A stretch of DNA of 64,000 nucleotides. It comes from Vibrio algicola (GTDB taxonomy: Bacteria; Pseudomonadota; Gammaproteobacteria; Enterobacterales; Vibrionaceae). The notes below the pieces were generated by a model, which saw only the letters and a program-made list of their open reading frames with translations, was not told where the DNA came from and did not search any database. A program made the translations under genes and the position numbers. The stretch covers positions 2,356,001-2,420,000 of the forward strand of contig NZ_CP045699.1 of NCBI RefSeq assembly GCF_009601765.2, in the 5' to 3' direction. The first letter of the stretch is position 1. Each line of letters begins with the position of its first letter. Of this stretch, positions 38,698-48,364 are shown one piece after another.

Positions 38698-38728
38698 CTG
38701 TTTCTATGTAACAAATAGCGATATTGGC

Positions 38729-41539
38729 TTAGTGGGCTTGATCCCAGTTGTCTCCATGATCAAATTCTGCAATTAATGGCACTTTCAACTCAACCGCAGA
38801 CTCCATTAATTGTTGTATTTTTACTTCAATTGCCGCCAGCGCCGTTTCTTTGACTTCAAACACCAATTCATCGTGTACTTGCATCAACAATTTCACCTCA
38901 TCGTTGCCTTCCGCTTCAATCCACTGCGCCACCACTAACATCGCTTTTTTAATGATATCTGCAGCGGTGCCTTGCATTGGCGCATTGATCGCGGCGCGTT
39001 CTGCTGCTTTACGGCGCATGCCATTGCTCGATTTAATTTCAGGCAGATGTAAACGACGACCTAGAATAGTTTCAACATAGCCTTGCGCGGTGGCTTGTGA
39101 GCGAGTGTCTTCCATATATTGCATTACACCAGGGTAGCGTTCGAAATACACATCCATATATTGCTGCGCTTCGCCACGCGAGATCCCTAATTGTTTTGCC
39201 AAACCAAACGCGCTCATGCCATAAATCAAACCAAAGTTGACCGCTTTGGCTTGACGACGTTGTTCCGATGTTACTTGTTCGATAGCGACATTCATCACTT
39301 CTGCTGCGGTAGCCGAGTGAATATCTTTGCCTTGCGAGAAGGCTTCCAGCAAGGCTTTATCGCCAGAAAGGTGCGCCATAATACGCAATTCAATTTGCGA
39401 GTAATCGACCGCCAGAATTTTCCAACCATGTGGTGCAATGAAAGCTTGGCGAATACGACGTCCTTCTTCATTGCGGATCGGAATATTTTGTAAGTTAGGA
39501 TCGGTCGAGGATAAACGTCCAGTGGCAGTCACCGCTTGATGATACGAGGTATGAACTCGACCAGTTTGCGGATTGATCATCTTCGGCAATTTATCGGTGT
39601 AAGTGGTTTTTAACTTAGCTAAGCTACGATGCTCTAGAATAAGTTTTGGCAATGGGTAATCTAACGCTAACTCTTGCAGCACTTCTTCATTGGTTGAAGG
39701 CGCGCCAGATGGGGTTTTCTTCACCACTGGTAGTCCCATTTTTTCAAATAAGATCGCTTGTAATTGTTTTGGTGAGCTTAAGTTAAACTCTTGCTCGGCC
39801 ACGTCAAATGCCTTGGCTTGCAACTCATCTAAACGGGCAGCAATTTCTTGTGATTGAGCATTAAGTAGCATGTCGTCAATCATCACACCAGTGCGTTCGA
39901 TTTTTGAGATCACCGGCACCAATGGCACTTCGATGTCTTTATAAATCGACAGCAGCTTTGGATCTTGCTGTAGCGCTGCCTGTAAACGGTTATGCAAACG
40001 CAAGGTTACATCCGCATCTTCTGCCGCGTATGGGCCACAATCTTCAATCGCTAGCTGATTAAAGGTTAATTGTTTTTTTCCTTTGCCCGCTAACGATTCA
40101 AATGAAATACAGCTATGTTGCAAGAAACGTAAGGCCAAGCTATCCATATCATGCTTGCCGCCCACGCTATTAAACACATAAGACGCCAACATGGTATCAA
40201 ATTCGATGCCTTGCATTTCAATATCATAACGCGCCAAGACGCTCATATCGTATTTTAGATTCTGACCAACTTTGGCTTGTTTAGGATCTTCGAGGATCGG
40301 CTTAAGTTGCTCTAGCACCCAATCGCGATCAAGTTGTTGCGGAGCATCTAAATAATCATGCGCAACTGGCACATAAGCAGCCACGCCTTCTTCAGTGGCA
40401 AAAGATAAACCGACTAAGTTTGCCACCATGTAATCTAGGCTGTCCGTTTCAGTATCAAACGCAAACACCTCACAGGCTTTGAGTTTATCCAGCCATGACA
40501 GGAAGGTGTCTTTATCGAAAATAGTCTCATAAGCACTGCGGTCAATATTGGCAGCGCTCATATCAATTTCAAGAGCATCTGCGGTGGTGGCGGCCGTTTT
40601 CGTGCTCGCCGATGCGGTCGCTTTGACGCCATCAATAGCGGCAATTTTACCATCGCCGCCTTCAAGTAATTCATTCAACCATGACTTAAACGTCATCTCG
40701 CCAAACAGTTGGATCAATTCATCTTTATTCGGTTCAGTTTTACATAAACTTTCTGGGGTGCAGTCTAGCTCAACATCCAGTTTGATTGTTGCCAGTTGAT
40801 AAGACATATCGGCGTTTTCTTTATTGTCTTCCAACTTCTTGGCCATGGTTTTTGAGCCACGGAATCCCAACTCGGCAATTTTATCTAAGTTTTGATAGAT
40901 AGTTTCAATGCTGCCTAAGCCTTGCAATAGCGCCACTGCGGTTTTATTTCCCACCCCAGGAACGCCTGGAATGTTATCGACTTTATCGCCCATTAACGCC
41001 AAATAATCGATGATAAGTTCAGGCGGAAGGCCAAATTTTTCAATCACGCCTTTGCGATCCATTACCACGTTAGTCATGGTATTAATTAAGGTCACGTTAT
41101 CGTCCACCAGCTGCGCCATATCTTTATCACCGGTACTGATCAACACTGGCATTCCGGCTTTCGATGCTTGTGACGCTAACGTGCCAATCACATCATCGGC
41201 TTCAACCCCACCCACACAAATTAACGGCAATCCCATCGCGCGAATAATATTGTGCAGAGGCTCAATCTGATCGCGTAATTCATGTGGCATCGACGGACGG
41301 TTCGCTTTGTATTCAGAATACATTTCATCGCGGAAGGTTTTGCCCTTGGCATCAAATACCACCGCAAAACGATCAGAAGAAAATTGACGCATCATGCTAC
41401 GCAACATATTCACCACGCCATACACGGCATTGGTTTGAATATTGCCGTTATTCATACTTTCAGGGTAAGCATGAAAGGCACGATAAAGATAAGAAGAACC
41501 ATCGATTAAGATCAGGGAGTTGTCAGCAATTGTTGCCAT
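38729..41539 (-). CDS. polA: DNA polymerase I
   Basis: Repair and Okazaki-fragment polymerase. From ATG 41539 ([24 protein letters not shown], the family N-terminus; GGAT lies about 11 bases upstream) it has 936 residues. Domains: 5'-3' exonuclease (1-290), 3'-5' proofreading exonuclease (about 330-525, with FDTETDSLD) and polymerase (about 530-936, with [18 protein letters not shown] and the VHDELVFEV motif). All catalytic segments appear intact. spf lies downstream on the same strand. A single DnaA-box-like TTATCCACA occurs about 150 bases upstream. Confidence 0.98.
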   Translation of the reverse strand: MATIADNSLILIDGSSYLYRAFHAYPESMNNGNIQTNAVYGVVNMLRSMMRQFSSDRFAVVFDAKGKTFRDEMYSEYKANRPSMPHELRDQIEPLHNIIRAMGLPLICVGGVEADDVIGTLASQASKAGMPVLISTGDKDMAQLVDDNVTLINTMTNVVMDRKGVIEKFGLPPELIIDYLALMGDKVDNIPGVPGVGNKTAVALLQGLGSIETIYQNLDKIAELGFRGSKTMAKKLEDNKENADMSYQLATIKLDVELDCTPESLCKTEPNKDELIQLFGEMTFKSWLNELLEGGDGKIAAIDGVKATASASTKTAATTADALEIDMSAANIDRSAYETIFDKDTFLSWLDKLKACEVFAFDTETDSLDYMVANLVGLSFATEEGVAAYVPVAHDYLDAPQQLDRDWVLEQLKPILEDPKQAKVGQNLKYDMSVLARYDIEMQGIEFDTMLASYVFNSVGGKHDMDSLALRFLQHSCISFESLAGKGKKQLTFNQLAIEDCGPYAAEDADVTLRLHNRLQAALQQDPKLLSIYKDIEVPLVPVISKIERTGVMIDDMLLNAQSQEIAARLDELQAKAFDVAEQEFNLSSPKQLQAILFEKMGLPVVKKTPSGAPSTNEEVLQELALDYPLPKLILEHRSLAKLKTTYTDKLPKMINPQTGRVHTSYHQAVTATGRLSSTDPNLQNIPIRNEEGRRIRQAFIAPHGWKILAVDYSQIELRIMAHLSGDKALLEAFSQGKDIHSATAAEVMNVAIEQVTSEQRRQAKAVNFGLIYGMSAFGLAKQLGISRGEAQQYMDVYFERYPGVMQYMEDTRSQATAQGYVETILGRRLHLPEIKSSNGMRRKAAERAAINAPMQGTAADIIKKAMLVVAQWIEAEGNDEVKLLMQVHDELVFEVKETALAAIEVKIQQLMESAVELKVPLIAEFDHGDNWDQAH

Positions 41540-41888
41540 AGGGTTTGATATCCAAGCAAGATGATAAACAAAGAATGAGGCATAGGATGCCACGTCTGAC
41601 AACTGGGATCTATTATCTCACTCGCTTTATATTCTTTTCTGGCGGCTTAAGTGTCTTCGTTTACTCCCATCGCTGTCACCTTCCTGTGGATAACCTTGTT
41701 GTTAACTTTTTGTCGTTATGTTTTTCAATGTCAAGATCTTTACTTGATTTATTTTAAATCGCATTAAATACAATTGGTTAACTTAAGTAGGATCATGTAT
41801 AAAAAAAAAAAAACCTTTGGATCCTTTGTGGAAAACCTTTGATCGACAATAATTATGCTTGAAATTGTCCACTTAATGATGAGATTCA

Positions 41889-41976
41889 TTCAGCGTTAAA
41901 TTAAGCTTGAAGCTTGTTCAATTTGAATGCGCTGAAAACACGCGGCTTCATCCCTAGGTACTTGAAAAAAGCGCCA
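41889..41976 (+). repeat. Degenerate family A repeat (copy A6)
   Basis: Shares GAATGCGCTGAAAACACG and a TACTTGAAAAAAG block with the family A copies but has lost the central hairpin and right end. It lies directly downstream of the RyhB terminator. The remaining DNA between it and polA (41540-41888) is AT-rich, has an A run of about 13 bases near 41803, and shows no gene. Confidence 0.5.
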
Positions 41977-41979
41977 GAC

Positions 41980-42130
41980 AAAAAAAAGGCCGACTTTGAT
42001 AAGTCGGCCATGAGAACCAATACCTAAGTATTTTCTCAAAATACACTGGAAGCAATGTGAGCAATGTCGTGTCTAAAGATTAGTCGCTAGTCTCATTTGG
42101 GTGAGAGCTAAATACTTATTCCCTTTGACA
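41980..42130 (-). ncRNA. ryhB: RyhB iron-stress RNA
   Basis: Fur-repressed, Hfq-dependent RNA that lowers synthesis of iron-using proteins when iron is scarce. The minus strand at 42045-42071 carries a 27-base block identical to the pairing core of E. coli RyhB (containing ACATTGCTCACATTGCTTCC). The 3' end is the stem GCCGACTT / AAGTCGGC followed by an eight-base T run. The promoter described in the next entry places the start near 42130, giving about 150 nt, longer than E. coli RyhB (90 nt), as vibrio RyhB RNAs are. Confidence 0.93.
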
Positions 42131-42136
42131 CGGTTA

Positions 42137-42164
42137 ATAATAATCATTCTCACTTGAGAGTCAA
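42137..42164 (-). promoter_or_regulatory. ryhB promoter with overlapping Fur box
   Basis: On the minus strand, TTGACT (42164-42159) and TATTAT (42142-42137) are spaced 16 bases apart. The spacer and -10 region read GAGAATGATTATTATT, close to the Fur box GATAATGATAATCATTATC. Fur with iron would therefore cover the promoter. Confidence 0.8.
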
Positions 42165-42219
42165 CAGTTAAATGCGAAATAATCTCATTTAGATAATCTA
42201 TCATGCTTTAATTTGTTAT

Positions 42220-42318
42220 ATACCCAAGTAATACAATTCGATTTAATATTTGATCAATTTGCATACGCTGAAAAGACGCTGATCCGTCCTTGCTTGCTTG
42301 CTTGCTTGAGAAAAGACA
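42220..42318 (+). repeat. Family A repeat with CTTG expansion (copy A7)
   Basis: Resembles subfamily I through GATCAATTTGCATACGCTGAAAAGACGCTG and GAGAAAAG, but its middle holds five tandem CTTG units (42289-42308) where other copies have one. The hairpin half and the right end are missing. Confidence 0.6.
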
Positions 42319-42340
42319 CAGGATTCATTTGGCTATATCG

Positions 42341-42371
42341 AAAAAAAACCAAGATCAAACGATCTTGGTTT
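42341..42371 (-). terminator. Rho-independent terminator of yhhQ
   Basis: Minus-strand stem CCAAGATC / GATCTTGG with a GTTT loop followed by eight T residues, 33 bases past the yhhQ stop. Confidence 0.92.
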
Positions 42372-42403
42372 CTATATAGAAGTAGAGGACTACTGCTCTG
42401 GCT

Positions 42404-43135
42404 TTAAGCGCTGGCTTCTAACTCTTGCTGACAAGTCACATTATTTACGCTAGTCAATTTCTTCATTAAGTAGTTCAGCAGCACGCCATACATAGGTACA
42501 AATAAGCCCAAACTGATCACTAATTTAACGCTGTAATCGACCAAAGCAATTTCGGTCCAATGTTGCGCCATAAAGGCATCGGTGCTCATATAAAAAGCAA
42601 TCGAGAAGAAAGCCAAGGTATCGAGTGCATTACCAAATAAAGTCGAACAGGTTGGCGCTATCCACCATTGCTTCATTTGACGCAGACGGTTAAAAACGTG
42701 CACATCCATAATTTGGCCAAGCAAGTAAGCCATAAAGCTAGCGATCGCAATACGCGCGACAAATAAGTTAAATATTGCTAATTGAGCCCCCCCTTGGAAA
42801 CTGCCTTGGAAAAATAAAACCGACAATATATAAGAGATAATTAACGCCGGCAGCATCACCCAAAAGATAATTCTTCTTGCCATACCTGCGCCAAAAATAC
42901 GCACAGTTAAATCAGTAGCTAAGAAAATAAACGGGAAGGTAAATGCGCCCCAAGTGGTATGTAAACCAAATAAGGTAAATGGGATCTGGACTAAGTAGTT
43001 ACTCGATGCGATCACCACAAGGTGAAAGATCACTAACCAAAACAAGGCTTTATTATTGCCCTTGGCTGAGTTTTGTTGCGCTGTAAATTGTGCAGGCGAA
43101 AACGCCGCCTGTTGAGTAGGAGTTTTGTTCGTCAT
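42404..43135 (-). CDS. yhhQ: Queuosine precursor transporter YhhQ
   Basis: Inner-membrane importer of the queuosine precursors preQ0/preQ1, used for tRNA wobble modification. From ATG 43135 (AAGG about eight bases upstream) it has 243 residues with about six helices and the family segments FPFIFLATDLTVRIFG and DTLAFFSIAFY. A longer frame from 43216 reads through a repeat-like element and is rejected. The N-terminal 30 residues form a polar Q/A/N-rich extension. I looked for a preQ1 riboswitch upstream and saw none. Confidence 0.92.
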   Translation of the reverse strand: MTNKTPTQQAAFSPAQFTAQQNSAKGNNKALFWLVIFHLVVIASSNYLVQIPFTLFGLHTTWGAFTFPFIFLATDLTVRIFGAGMARRIIFWVMLPALIISYILSVLFFQGSFQGGAQLAIFNLFVARIAIASFMAYLLGQIMDVHVFNRLRQMKQWWIAPTCSTLFGNALDTLAFFSIAFYMSTDAFMAQHWTEIALVDYSVKLVISLGLFVPMYGVLLNYLMKKLTSVNNVTCQQELEASA

Positions 43136-43203
43136 ATTGTGACCTTTTTTTAATGTATGGGGGCGAGGGAACCCATAATTCAGTGTTGCCAATGTGGTTG
43201 ATA

Positions 43204-43255
43204 ATACCAATTCCATAGATTTAATAATCGATCAAATAGGAACTTGAATTGGTAT
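43204..43255. repeat. 52-bp element with the ends of family A subfamily I
   Basis: ATACCAATTC (43204-43213) and GAATTGGTAT (43246-43255) are perfect 10-bp inverted ends, the same ends found on copies A3 and A4. The interior of only 32 bases is unrelated to the full repeat except for GATCAAA. It is probably an internally deleted copy. It lies upstream of yhhQ. Confidence 0.6.
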
Positions 43256-43357
43256 TTCATCTTGAAAGTTGGGCGATTATACCGAAATCACTCTTAGCTG
43301 CAAGTGTCGGTTTTTTACGCAAACGTTTACAACGGGTAAAGTAAATCGTGCGATGCT

Positions 43358-43663
43358 TTAACCGATCCCAATCGCAAACAACTTAGTCAGGTACTGTAAT
43401 TCTTCACAGCCCGCTTGTGGTGATAACGCTTCTATCCACATGGTTTCGGAATAATGCTCTGCGCGTAGAAACAACTGACAGCCTTCAAAATCGAGCAACC
43501 ACGAGTGTAAATCTGCATCACTTTGCTTTTCAATAATGGTAGCAGAAAGCACCGATACCAATCTTTCTCCAATCGGTGGGTAAGAGTCAAAATCAAAGCT
43601 GGGATTGATCAGAATGATACGCCCTGCTTGTGCATCAAATTCTCGTAAACTAAATGTCGCCAT
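43358..43663 (-). CDS. DUF3630 family protein
   Basis: 101-residue soluble protein of unknown function, recognisable as the small gene that follows recQ in vibrios (DUF3630). GGAT precedes the ATG. It starts two bases after the recQ stop and is probably co-transcribed with it. No catalytic motif is visible. Confidence 0.75.
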   Translation of the reverse strand: MATFSLREFDAQAGRIILINPSFDFDSYPPIGERLVSVLSATIIEKQSDADLHSWLLDFEGCQLFLRAEHYSETMWIEALSPQAGCEELQYLTKLFAIGIG

Positions 43664-43665
43664 GC

Positions 43666-45537
43666 TTATCCTTCCCCTACCGTAAGGTGCTCTTGAATCA
43701 CATCCAAAAAGGCATCGGCGTATTTTTCTAATTTACGCTGACCCACCCCATTCACCGCTAACATCTCACCGTACGAGGTTGGCAAAATATCGGCCATATC
43801 CACCAGCGTGGCATCACTAAACACCACATAAGGCGGCAAACCATCTTGATCGGCAATGGTTTTACGCAACTTACGCAGCTTGGCAAACAGCTTTTTATCG
43901 TAATTTTTGGTCGCCAGCTTATCATTTTTAGCCGAACGCACTGCGGTATCTAAACGCGGCACCGCCAACTGAAGCGCCATATCACCGCGCAATAATGGTC
44001 GTGCTTCTTCGGTTAATTGTAAGGTGGAATTGCGGGTAATATTTTGACTTAACATGCCTTTATGGATCAGCTGGCGCATAATGCTGACCCAGTAATCATG
44101 ACTGTGCTCTTTACCGATACCGTAAGTGCTGAGCTTATCGTGACCATTTTCGCGAACCCGAATATTTTGCATGCCGCGCAACACTTCCACCACATAGCCA
44201 ACACCAAACCCTTGATTAACGCGATACACACACGACAGCGCTTTTCTGGCCGCTTCGGTGCCATCAAAGTGCTTAGGAGGATCGAGGCAAATATCGCAGT
44301 TACCGCAAGGCTTGTGGCTGTATTCACCAAAGTAGTTGAGCAGCACTTGACGACGACAAGTTTGCGCCTCGGCAAAAGCGCTCATGGCATTGAGTTTATG
44401 GCTTTCAACTTGCTTTTGTGAGCCGTCTTCTTTTTCATCTAACATCCGGCGCAACCAACCCATATCGGCGGGATCATAGAGCATCACTGCTTCAGCTGGC
44501 AGACCGTCACGACCTGCGCGACCGGTTTCTTGGTAGTAAGATTCAATATTACGCGGGATATCAAAGTGCATCACAAAACGTACGTTCGGTTTGTTGATCC
44601 CCATGCCAAATGCCACCGTTGCCACCACCACTTGAATATCATCTTTTTGAAACGCTTCTTGCACATACGCCCGTTCATCGTTATCCATACCGGCATGATA
44701 ACCCGCGGCGCGAATATGGTTATTGCACAGTTTTTCGGTCACCATTTCGACTTTTTTGCGGCTACCACAATAAATGATGCCGCACTGACCTTTTTGAGTG
44801 GCAAGGTAACGGATCACTTGTGACACTGGTTTGTGTTTTTCAAGCAAGGTATAGCGAATATTGGGCCGATCAAAACTGCCTAAATATTCTAAAGGGTGGT
44901 TCAATTCCAAGCGTGAAATGATGTCTTTACGAGTGGCTTCATCGGCCGTTGCGGTGAGCGCCATGACCGGAACGTGGGGGAAACGTTGCTTGATCTGTCC
45001 AAGTAGCGCGTATTCACGACGGAAATCATGTCCCCATTGAGAGATACAATGCGCTTCATCGACTGCAATCATACTCAGCGGTAAATGCTCCAAACGTTCG
45101 CTAAAATCACGGCTTAGGATGCGTTCTGGCGAGATATACACCATTTTCAGCTGACCGTTGTTCATGCGGTTATACACTTTGATCAGGGTTTCCCGATCCA
45201 TTGAAGAGTTAATGCATTCTGCCGCCACACCATTGGCTTTCAATTGATCGACTTGGTCTTTCATTAACGAGATCAACGGTGAAATTACGATAGTTAATCC
45301 TGAGAATAATAACGCAGGCACTTGGTAACATAACGACTTACCGCCACCGGTTGGCATGATCACTAAGCTGTCTTGTCCGGCTAATACGCTGTCGATAACT
45401 TGTTGTTGTCCGATACGATAACTTTGATAACCAAACACATCACGCAAGATTTGAGCGGCATCGGGCGTGCTGGCTTGAACTGAGCTTTGTTGAGAAGACT
45501 CTGATGGGGAAGATTCAGCAGTAACAGACGCAGGCAT
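43666..45537 (-). CDS. recQ: ATP-dependent DNA helicase RecQ
   Basis: 3'-5' helicase of the RecF recombination pathway. The 623-residue product has Walker A TGGGKS (63-68), a DEAH box ([12 protein letters not shown]), motif VI (ETGRAGRDG), the RQC zinc centre (four cysteines around [12 protein letters not shown] and CGNCDIC), and an HRDC domain at the C-terminus ([16 protein letters not shown]). It has a Ser/Gln-rich N-terminal extension of about 25 residues relative to E. coli, so a later start cannot be excluded. The ribosome site is weak. Confidence 0.97.
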   Translation of the reverse strand: MPASVTAESSPSESSQQSSVQASTPDAAQILRDVFGYQSYRIGQQQVIDSVLAGQDSLVIMPTGGGKSLCYQVPALLFSGLTIVISPLISLMKDQVDQLKANGVAAECINSSMDRETLIKVYNRMNNGQLKMVYISPERILSRDFSERLEHLPLSMIAVDEAHCISQWGHDFRREYALLGQIKQRFPHVPVMALTATADEATRKDIISRLELNHPLEYLGSFDRPNIRYTLLEKHKPVSQVIRYLATQKGQCGIIYCGSRKKVEMVTEKLCNNHIRAAGYHAGMDNDERAYVQEAFQKDDIQVVVATVAFGMGINKPNVRFVMHFDIPRNIESYYQETGRAGRDGLPAEAVMLYDPADMGWLRRMLDEKEDGSQKQVESHKLNAMSAFAEAQTCRRQVLLNYFGEYSHKPCGNCDICLDPPKHFDGTEAARKALSCVYRVNQGFGVGYVVEVLRGMQNIRVRENGHDKLSTYGIGKEHSHDYWVSIMRQLIHKGMLSQNITRNSTLQLTEEARPLLRGDMALQLAVPRLDTAVRSAKNDKLATKNYDKKLFAKLRKLRKTIADQDGLPPYVVFSDATLVDMADILPTSYGEMLAVNGVGQRKLEKYADAFLDVIQEHLTVGEG

Positions 45538-45671
45538 ATGATCTCAATACAAGTAAATAAAACACGCTAGACTCAGGATCTAACCAATCTTAATTGGCTA
45601 AATGGTCGGCTATTGTAGAGGGGTTTTGATCGGATTGAAACTTTATCATCAACTAACTTAACCTTGGCACT

Positions 45672-45688
45672 TAGGGGCTGTTGATCTT
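45672..45688 (+). repeat. Solitary MITE terminal repeat remnant
   Basis: Seventeen bases (TAGGGGCTGTTGATCTT) identical to the left end of the MITE at 37716-37980, here preceded by T so that the target reads TTAG. No second end is found nearby. The rest of the 240-base gap between recQ and rarD shows no gene. Confidence 0.5.
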
Positions 45689-45781
45689 CCTTACCGATAA
45701 AAATAAGTTTTTTCATTCGGCATTGCTTTTCATTAGGTTATTCGCTTAACCACTTTTATACTTCCTCTTTATATTAATAAA

Positions 45782-46804
45782 ATGGTAAATAACTCCGTTA
45801 TGGATGATCAACTAAAACGCACTCAACAAGGCGTACTATTTGCAGTACTGGCCTATATCATGTGGGGCATTGCTCCCATTTATTTTAAAGCGCTCGGCGA
45901 TGTCTCCCCTTTTGAAATCCTTTGTCATCGTGTGATTTGGTCATTTATTTTTCTAGCGGTACTTTTGTACTTCACCAAAGGTTGGGGGTTAATCAAAACC
46001 ACGCTTAAATCAAAAACTAAAGTCCTGTATTTGTTAGTTACTTCGGTCACGATTGGGCTGAATTGGCTTATATTCATTTGGGCGATCAGTGTTGATCACA
46101 TGCTCGACGCGAGTCTCGGTTACTATATTAATCCTTTGTTTAACGTTTTATTGGGGATGATTTTCCTTAATGAACAGCTGCGTAAAATGCAGTGGTTTGC
46201 CGTCGCACTTGCCAGCATGGGCGTGTTAGTACAATTGATTGTGTTTGGTTCGGTACCGATCATTGCGATTGGGTTGGCAGTCACATTTGGTATTTATGGC
46301 TTATTGCGTAAAAAGGTCAACTTAGACGCATTTACCGGATTATTTATTGAAACCTTAGTGCTACTGCCGGTCGCATTGGCCTATTTGTTTATCTTTGCCG
46401 ACACCGCCACCAGCCATCTTACCAACAATCATTGGCAGCTTAACGCCCTATTGATTTCTGCCGGTATCGTCACCACTTTACCTTTATTATGTTTTGCCAG
46501 TGCCGCAGTGCGATTACGCCTTGCAACATTAGGTTTTATTCAATATATCGGTCCGAGTTTGATGTTCTTGCTGGCTGTATTTGTGTATGGCGAAGCCTTT
46601 ACTTCCGACAAAATCATTACCTTTGCCTTTATTTGGGCAGCTTTGATTTTATTCACTTGGGATGGCTTAAACAATAATGCCAATAATAAGAAGCAAGCGG
46701 CGGTACTAAAACAAACCGCGCCATTAGATGTTGAAGTCACCACAGAAACGTTAGTCCAAGACATCAATAGCGCTGACAAAAACGCCAACCAACAAGGAAA
46801 GTAG
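45782..46804 (+). CDS. rarD: EamA family transporter RarD
   Basis: Ten-helix inner-membrane permease of the drug/metabolite transporter superfamily; RarD proteins have been linked to chloramphenicol sensitivity, but their substrates are unknown. The 340 residues include the RarD hallmark AYIMWGIAPIYFKAL near the start and two EamA repeats, with a hydrophilic tail of about 45 residues. The start could be ATG 45782 or ATG 45800 (MDDQLKRTQQG); the second matches family N-termini better, and neither has a clear ribosome site. The next gene starts eight bases after its stop. Confidence 0.9.
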   Translation: MVNNSVMDDQLKRTQQGVLFAVLAYIMWGIAPIYFKALGDVSPFEILCHRVIWSFIFLAVLLYFTKGWGLIKTTLKSKTKVLYLLVTSVTIGLNWLIFIWAISVDHMLDASLGYYINPLFNVLLGMIFLNEQLRKMQWFAVALASMGVLVQLIVFGSVPIIAIGLAVTFGIYGLLRKKVNLDAFTGLFIETLVLLPVALAYLFIFADTATSHLTNNHWQLNALLISAGIVTTLPLLCFASAAVRLRLATLGFIQYIGPSLMFLLAVFVYGEAFTSDKIITFAFIWAALILFTWDGLNNNANNKKQAAVLKQTAPLDVEVTTETLVQDINSADKNANQQGK

Positions 46805-46812
46805 CATTCAAT

Positions 46813-47466
46813 ATGAATGAAGTGAGCATCTTAATCACCTTAGCTACGGTGCATTTTATTGCATTAATGAGCCCAGGCCCCGACTTTGCGCTTATCGTGC
46901 AAAACACCAGTCATCACGGGCGAAAAACCGGTCTCACTATTGCGGCAGGGCTATCGGCTGGCATTTTAGTCCACTCGATTTTAAGCATTACTGGCATCAG
47001 TTATTTGGTGCAACAACATCCGACCTTGTTTTCGGTGGTGCAAATTTTAGGTGGCAGTTACTTACTGTATTTAGGATTTGGGGCTCTAAAAGGTTTATAC
47101 CAGGCTAAGAAACATCCCGCAGGTGCAAGTATGAGCAGTAAGGCCAGCCGAGTATTAAACAATCAAAAACAAGCGTTTTCAAAAGGATTTATGACCAATA
47201 TTTTAAATCCGAAAGCGTTGGTGTTTTTTATTAGCTTAATGTCCTCTTTGGTTCCCGCTTCAATGTCGATCGGGGGAAAAGTCTCCGCGGTATTTATTTT
47301 GTGGTTTTTGGCTTTATTCTGGTTTTCGTTATTGGCATGGCTACTTTCAACCAAACGCTTGCAACGTAAATTAGAAGCCTCTGCCCACTATATTGATGGC
47401 ATTTGTGGGGTAGTTTTCACCTTAATTGGTTGCGCGATCCTGTGGCAAGCCATCTCTCATTTATAA
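46813..47466 (+). CDS. LysE/RhtB family exporter
   Basis: 217-residue inner-membrane exporter of the RhtB type (amino acids or related metabolites), with about six helices and the family motif MSPGPDFALIVQNTSHHGRKTGLT near the N-terminus. Its start is eight bases after the rarD stop, so the two form an operon. The substrate cannot be told from the sequence. No terminator is seen before the VarA-type site. Confidence 0.9.
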   Translation: MNEVSILITLATVHFIALMSPGPDFALIVQNTSHHGRKTGLTIAAGLSAGILVHSILSITGISYLVQQHPTLFSVVQILGGSYLLYLGFGALKGLYQAKKHPAGASMSSKASRVLNNQKQAFSKGFMTNILNPKALVFFISLMSSLVPASMSIGGKVSAVFILWFLALFWFSLLAWLLSTKRLQRKLEASAHYIDGICGVVFTLIGCAILWQAISHL

Positions 47467-47502
47467 CAAAATGGCCATGATGCAGACTTTAGACTAGTAG
47501 CT

Positions 47503-47520
47503 TGTGCGAGATCTCTTACA
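47503..47520 (+). promoter_or_regulatory. VarA (GacA/UvrY-type) site upstream of csrB
   Basis: TGTGCGAGATCTCTTACA matches the response-regulator site TGTAAGAGATCTCTTACA at 16 of 18 positions. It lies about 160 bases before the predicted csrB start, where UvrY/GacA sites activate csr RNAs in related bacteria. Confidence 0.75.
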
Positions 47521-47679
47521 AACAAGTAAGAATTTCATCATATATGTGCATCAAAAACACCACCCACCAAAGGTAAGGCATTGATACTTAAATGGATTTA
47601 TATTTAACCCTATAATTCCATATCATTAATGTGAACTGACACCATTGTTCCGAGCTGATATATCCGTAATATTAACTCT

Positions 47680-48098
47680 GTCGGAAGGATGCTGACAGGA
47701 ACAGGAAAGACCCAAGGATAGGTCATCTTCAGGATGAAGATTTGGATACTTAGGATTGAGTAACCAGCACGGAGCAAAATGGACATTGAATGGACGCAAT
47801 CATTACTAGGATGGTAATGACTAAGGATAGACGATGGACACCTCAGGATTGAGGCAAGGATTAAACATCAGGATGATGTAAAGGACACCGCTCAAGGAAC
47901 AAGTGATGCGCGCTAATTTAGGATAGATTAGCAGGCTAGGATAAGGCCAAGGACACCGCTAGGATGGCGATGAAAAGGAATACGCTGAAGGATACAGCAC
48001 TGCTATCAAGGATTTGATGCATGGAGCACTACATAGTAGCCGGATTGCTGCGAGTAAGACTATAACCCCGAAGGGCTTCTGCCCCTCGGGGTTTTCTT
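47680..48098 (+). ncRNA. csrB: CsrB-family regulatory RNA
   Basis: About 420-nt RNA that sequesters the translational regulator CsrA. I count 28 GGA motifs between 47680 and 48070, many in loops of small hairpins, for example ATCTTC-AGGAT-GAAGAT, CCTC-AGGATT-GAGG, ACATC-AGGAT-GATGT and GCTG-AAGGATA-CAGC. It ends in a strong terminator (CCCCGA / TCGGGG, 48066-48091, then TTTT). TAATAT (47667-47672) and TTGTTC (47645-47650) could be the promoter. Vibrios carry up to three such RNAs (CsrB, C, D), and which paralogue this is cannot be told here. No long reading frame overlaps it. Confidence 0.93.
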
Positions 48099-48188
48099 GT
48101 TTTTAGCCACTGACAAACCTTAATTCCCAGCCTTGTTATGCTCTATACAGTTCCATCTCAATTAAGTGGTAATCGCCATTCCACCCAA

Positions 48189-48262
48189 TAATTATACCCA
48201 TTCGATAAATTTAATGATCGTTCAAAATTGAGTACAGAGAAAAGTGTTAAAGGAAACTCTGT
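48189..48262 (-). repeat. Degenerate family A repeat (copy A9)
   Basis: The plus strand reads CAGAGAAAAGTGTTAAAGG near 48231-48249, matching the right part of subfamily I in inverted orientation, with ATACCCATTCG as a worn end. The remainder of the gap between csrB and cpxP shows only the cpxP terminator. Confidence 0.45.
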
Positions 48263-48280
48263 CTTGGCTATCCATAGATC

Positions 48281-48318
48281 AAAAAAATCGAGACCCAAGC
48301 AGTCGCTCAAATCTCGAT
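48281..48318 (-). terminator. Rho-independent terminator of cpxP
   Basis: Minus-strand stem ATCGAGA / TCTCGAT with a 17-base loop followed by seven T residues, 47 bases past the cpxP stop. Confidence 0.85.
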
Positions 48319-48364
48319 GTCATTATTGATAAGCACTCTAATTTAGAAACTCATGAGTGATCGC

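Noticed and set aside
37501..38728. CRISPR, integron or phage remnant in the 1.2-kb engB-polA gap
   Set aside because: No regularly spaced repeats, integrase or phage gene; the gap is explained by a repeat, a MITE, a small frame and Spot 42.
41685..41693. DnaA box (TTATCCACA on the minus strand) upstream of polA
   Set aside because: A single box without a cluster or AT-rich unwinding region is not evidence of an origin or of DnaA control.
43136..43357. preQ1 riboswitch before yhhQ
   Set aside because: I looked for an aptamer and sequestered ribosome site and found only the 52-bp repeat-like element.
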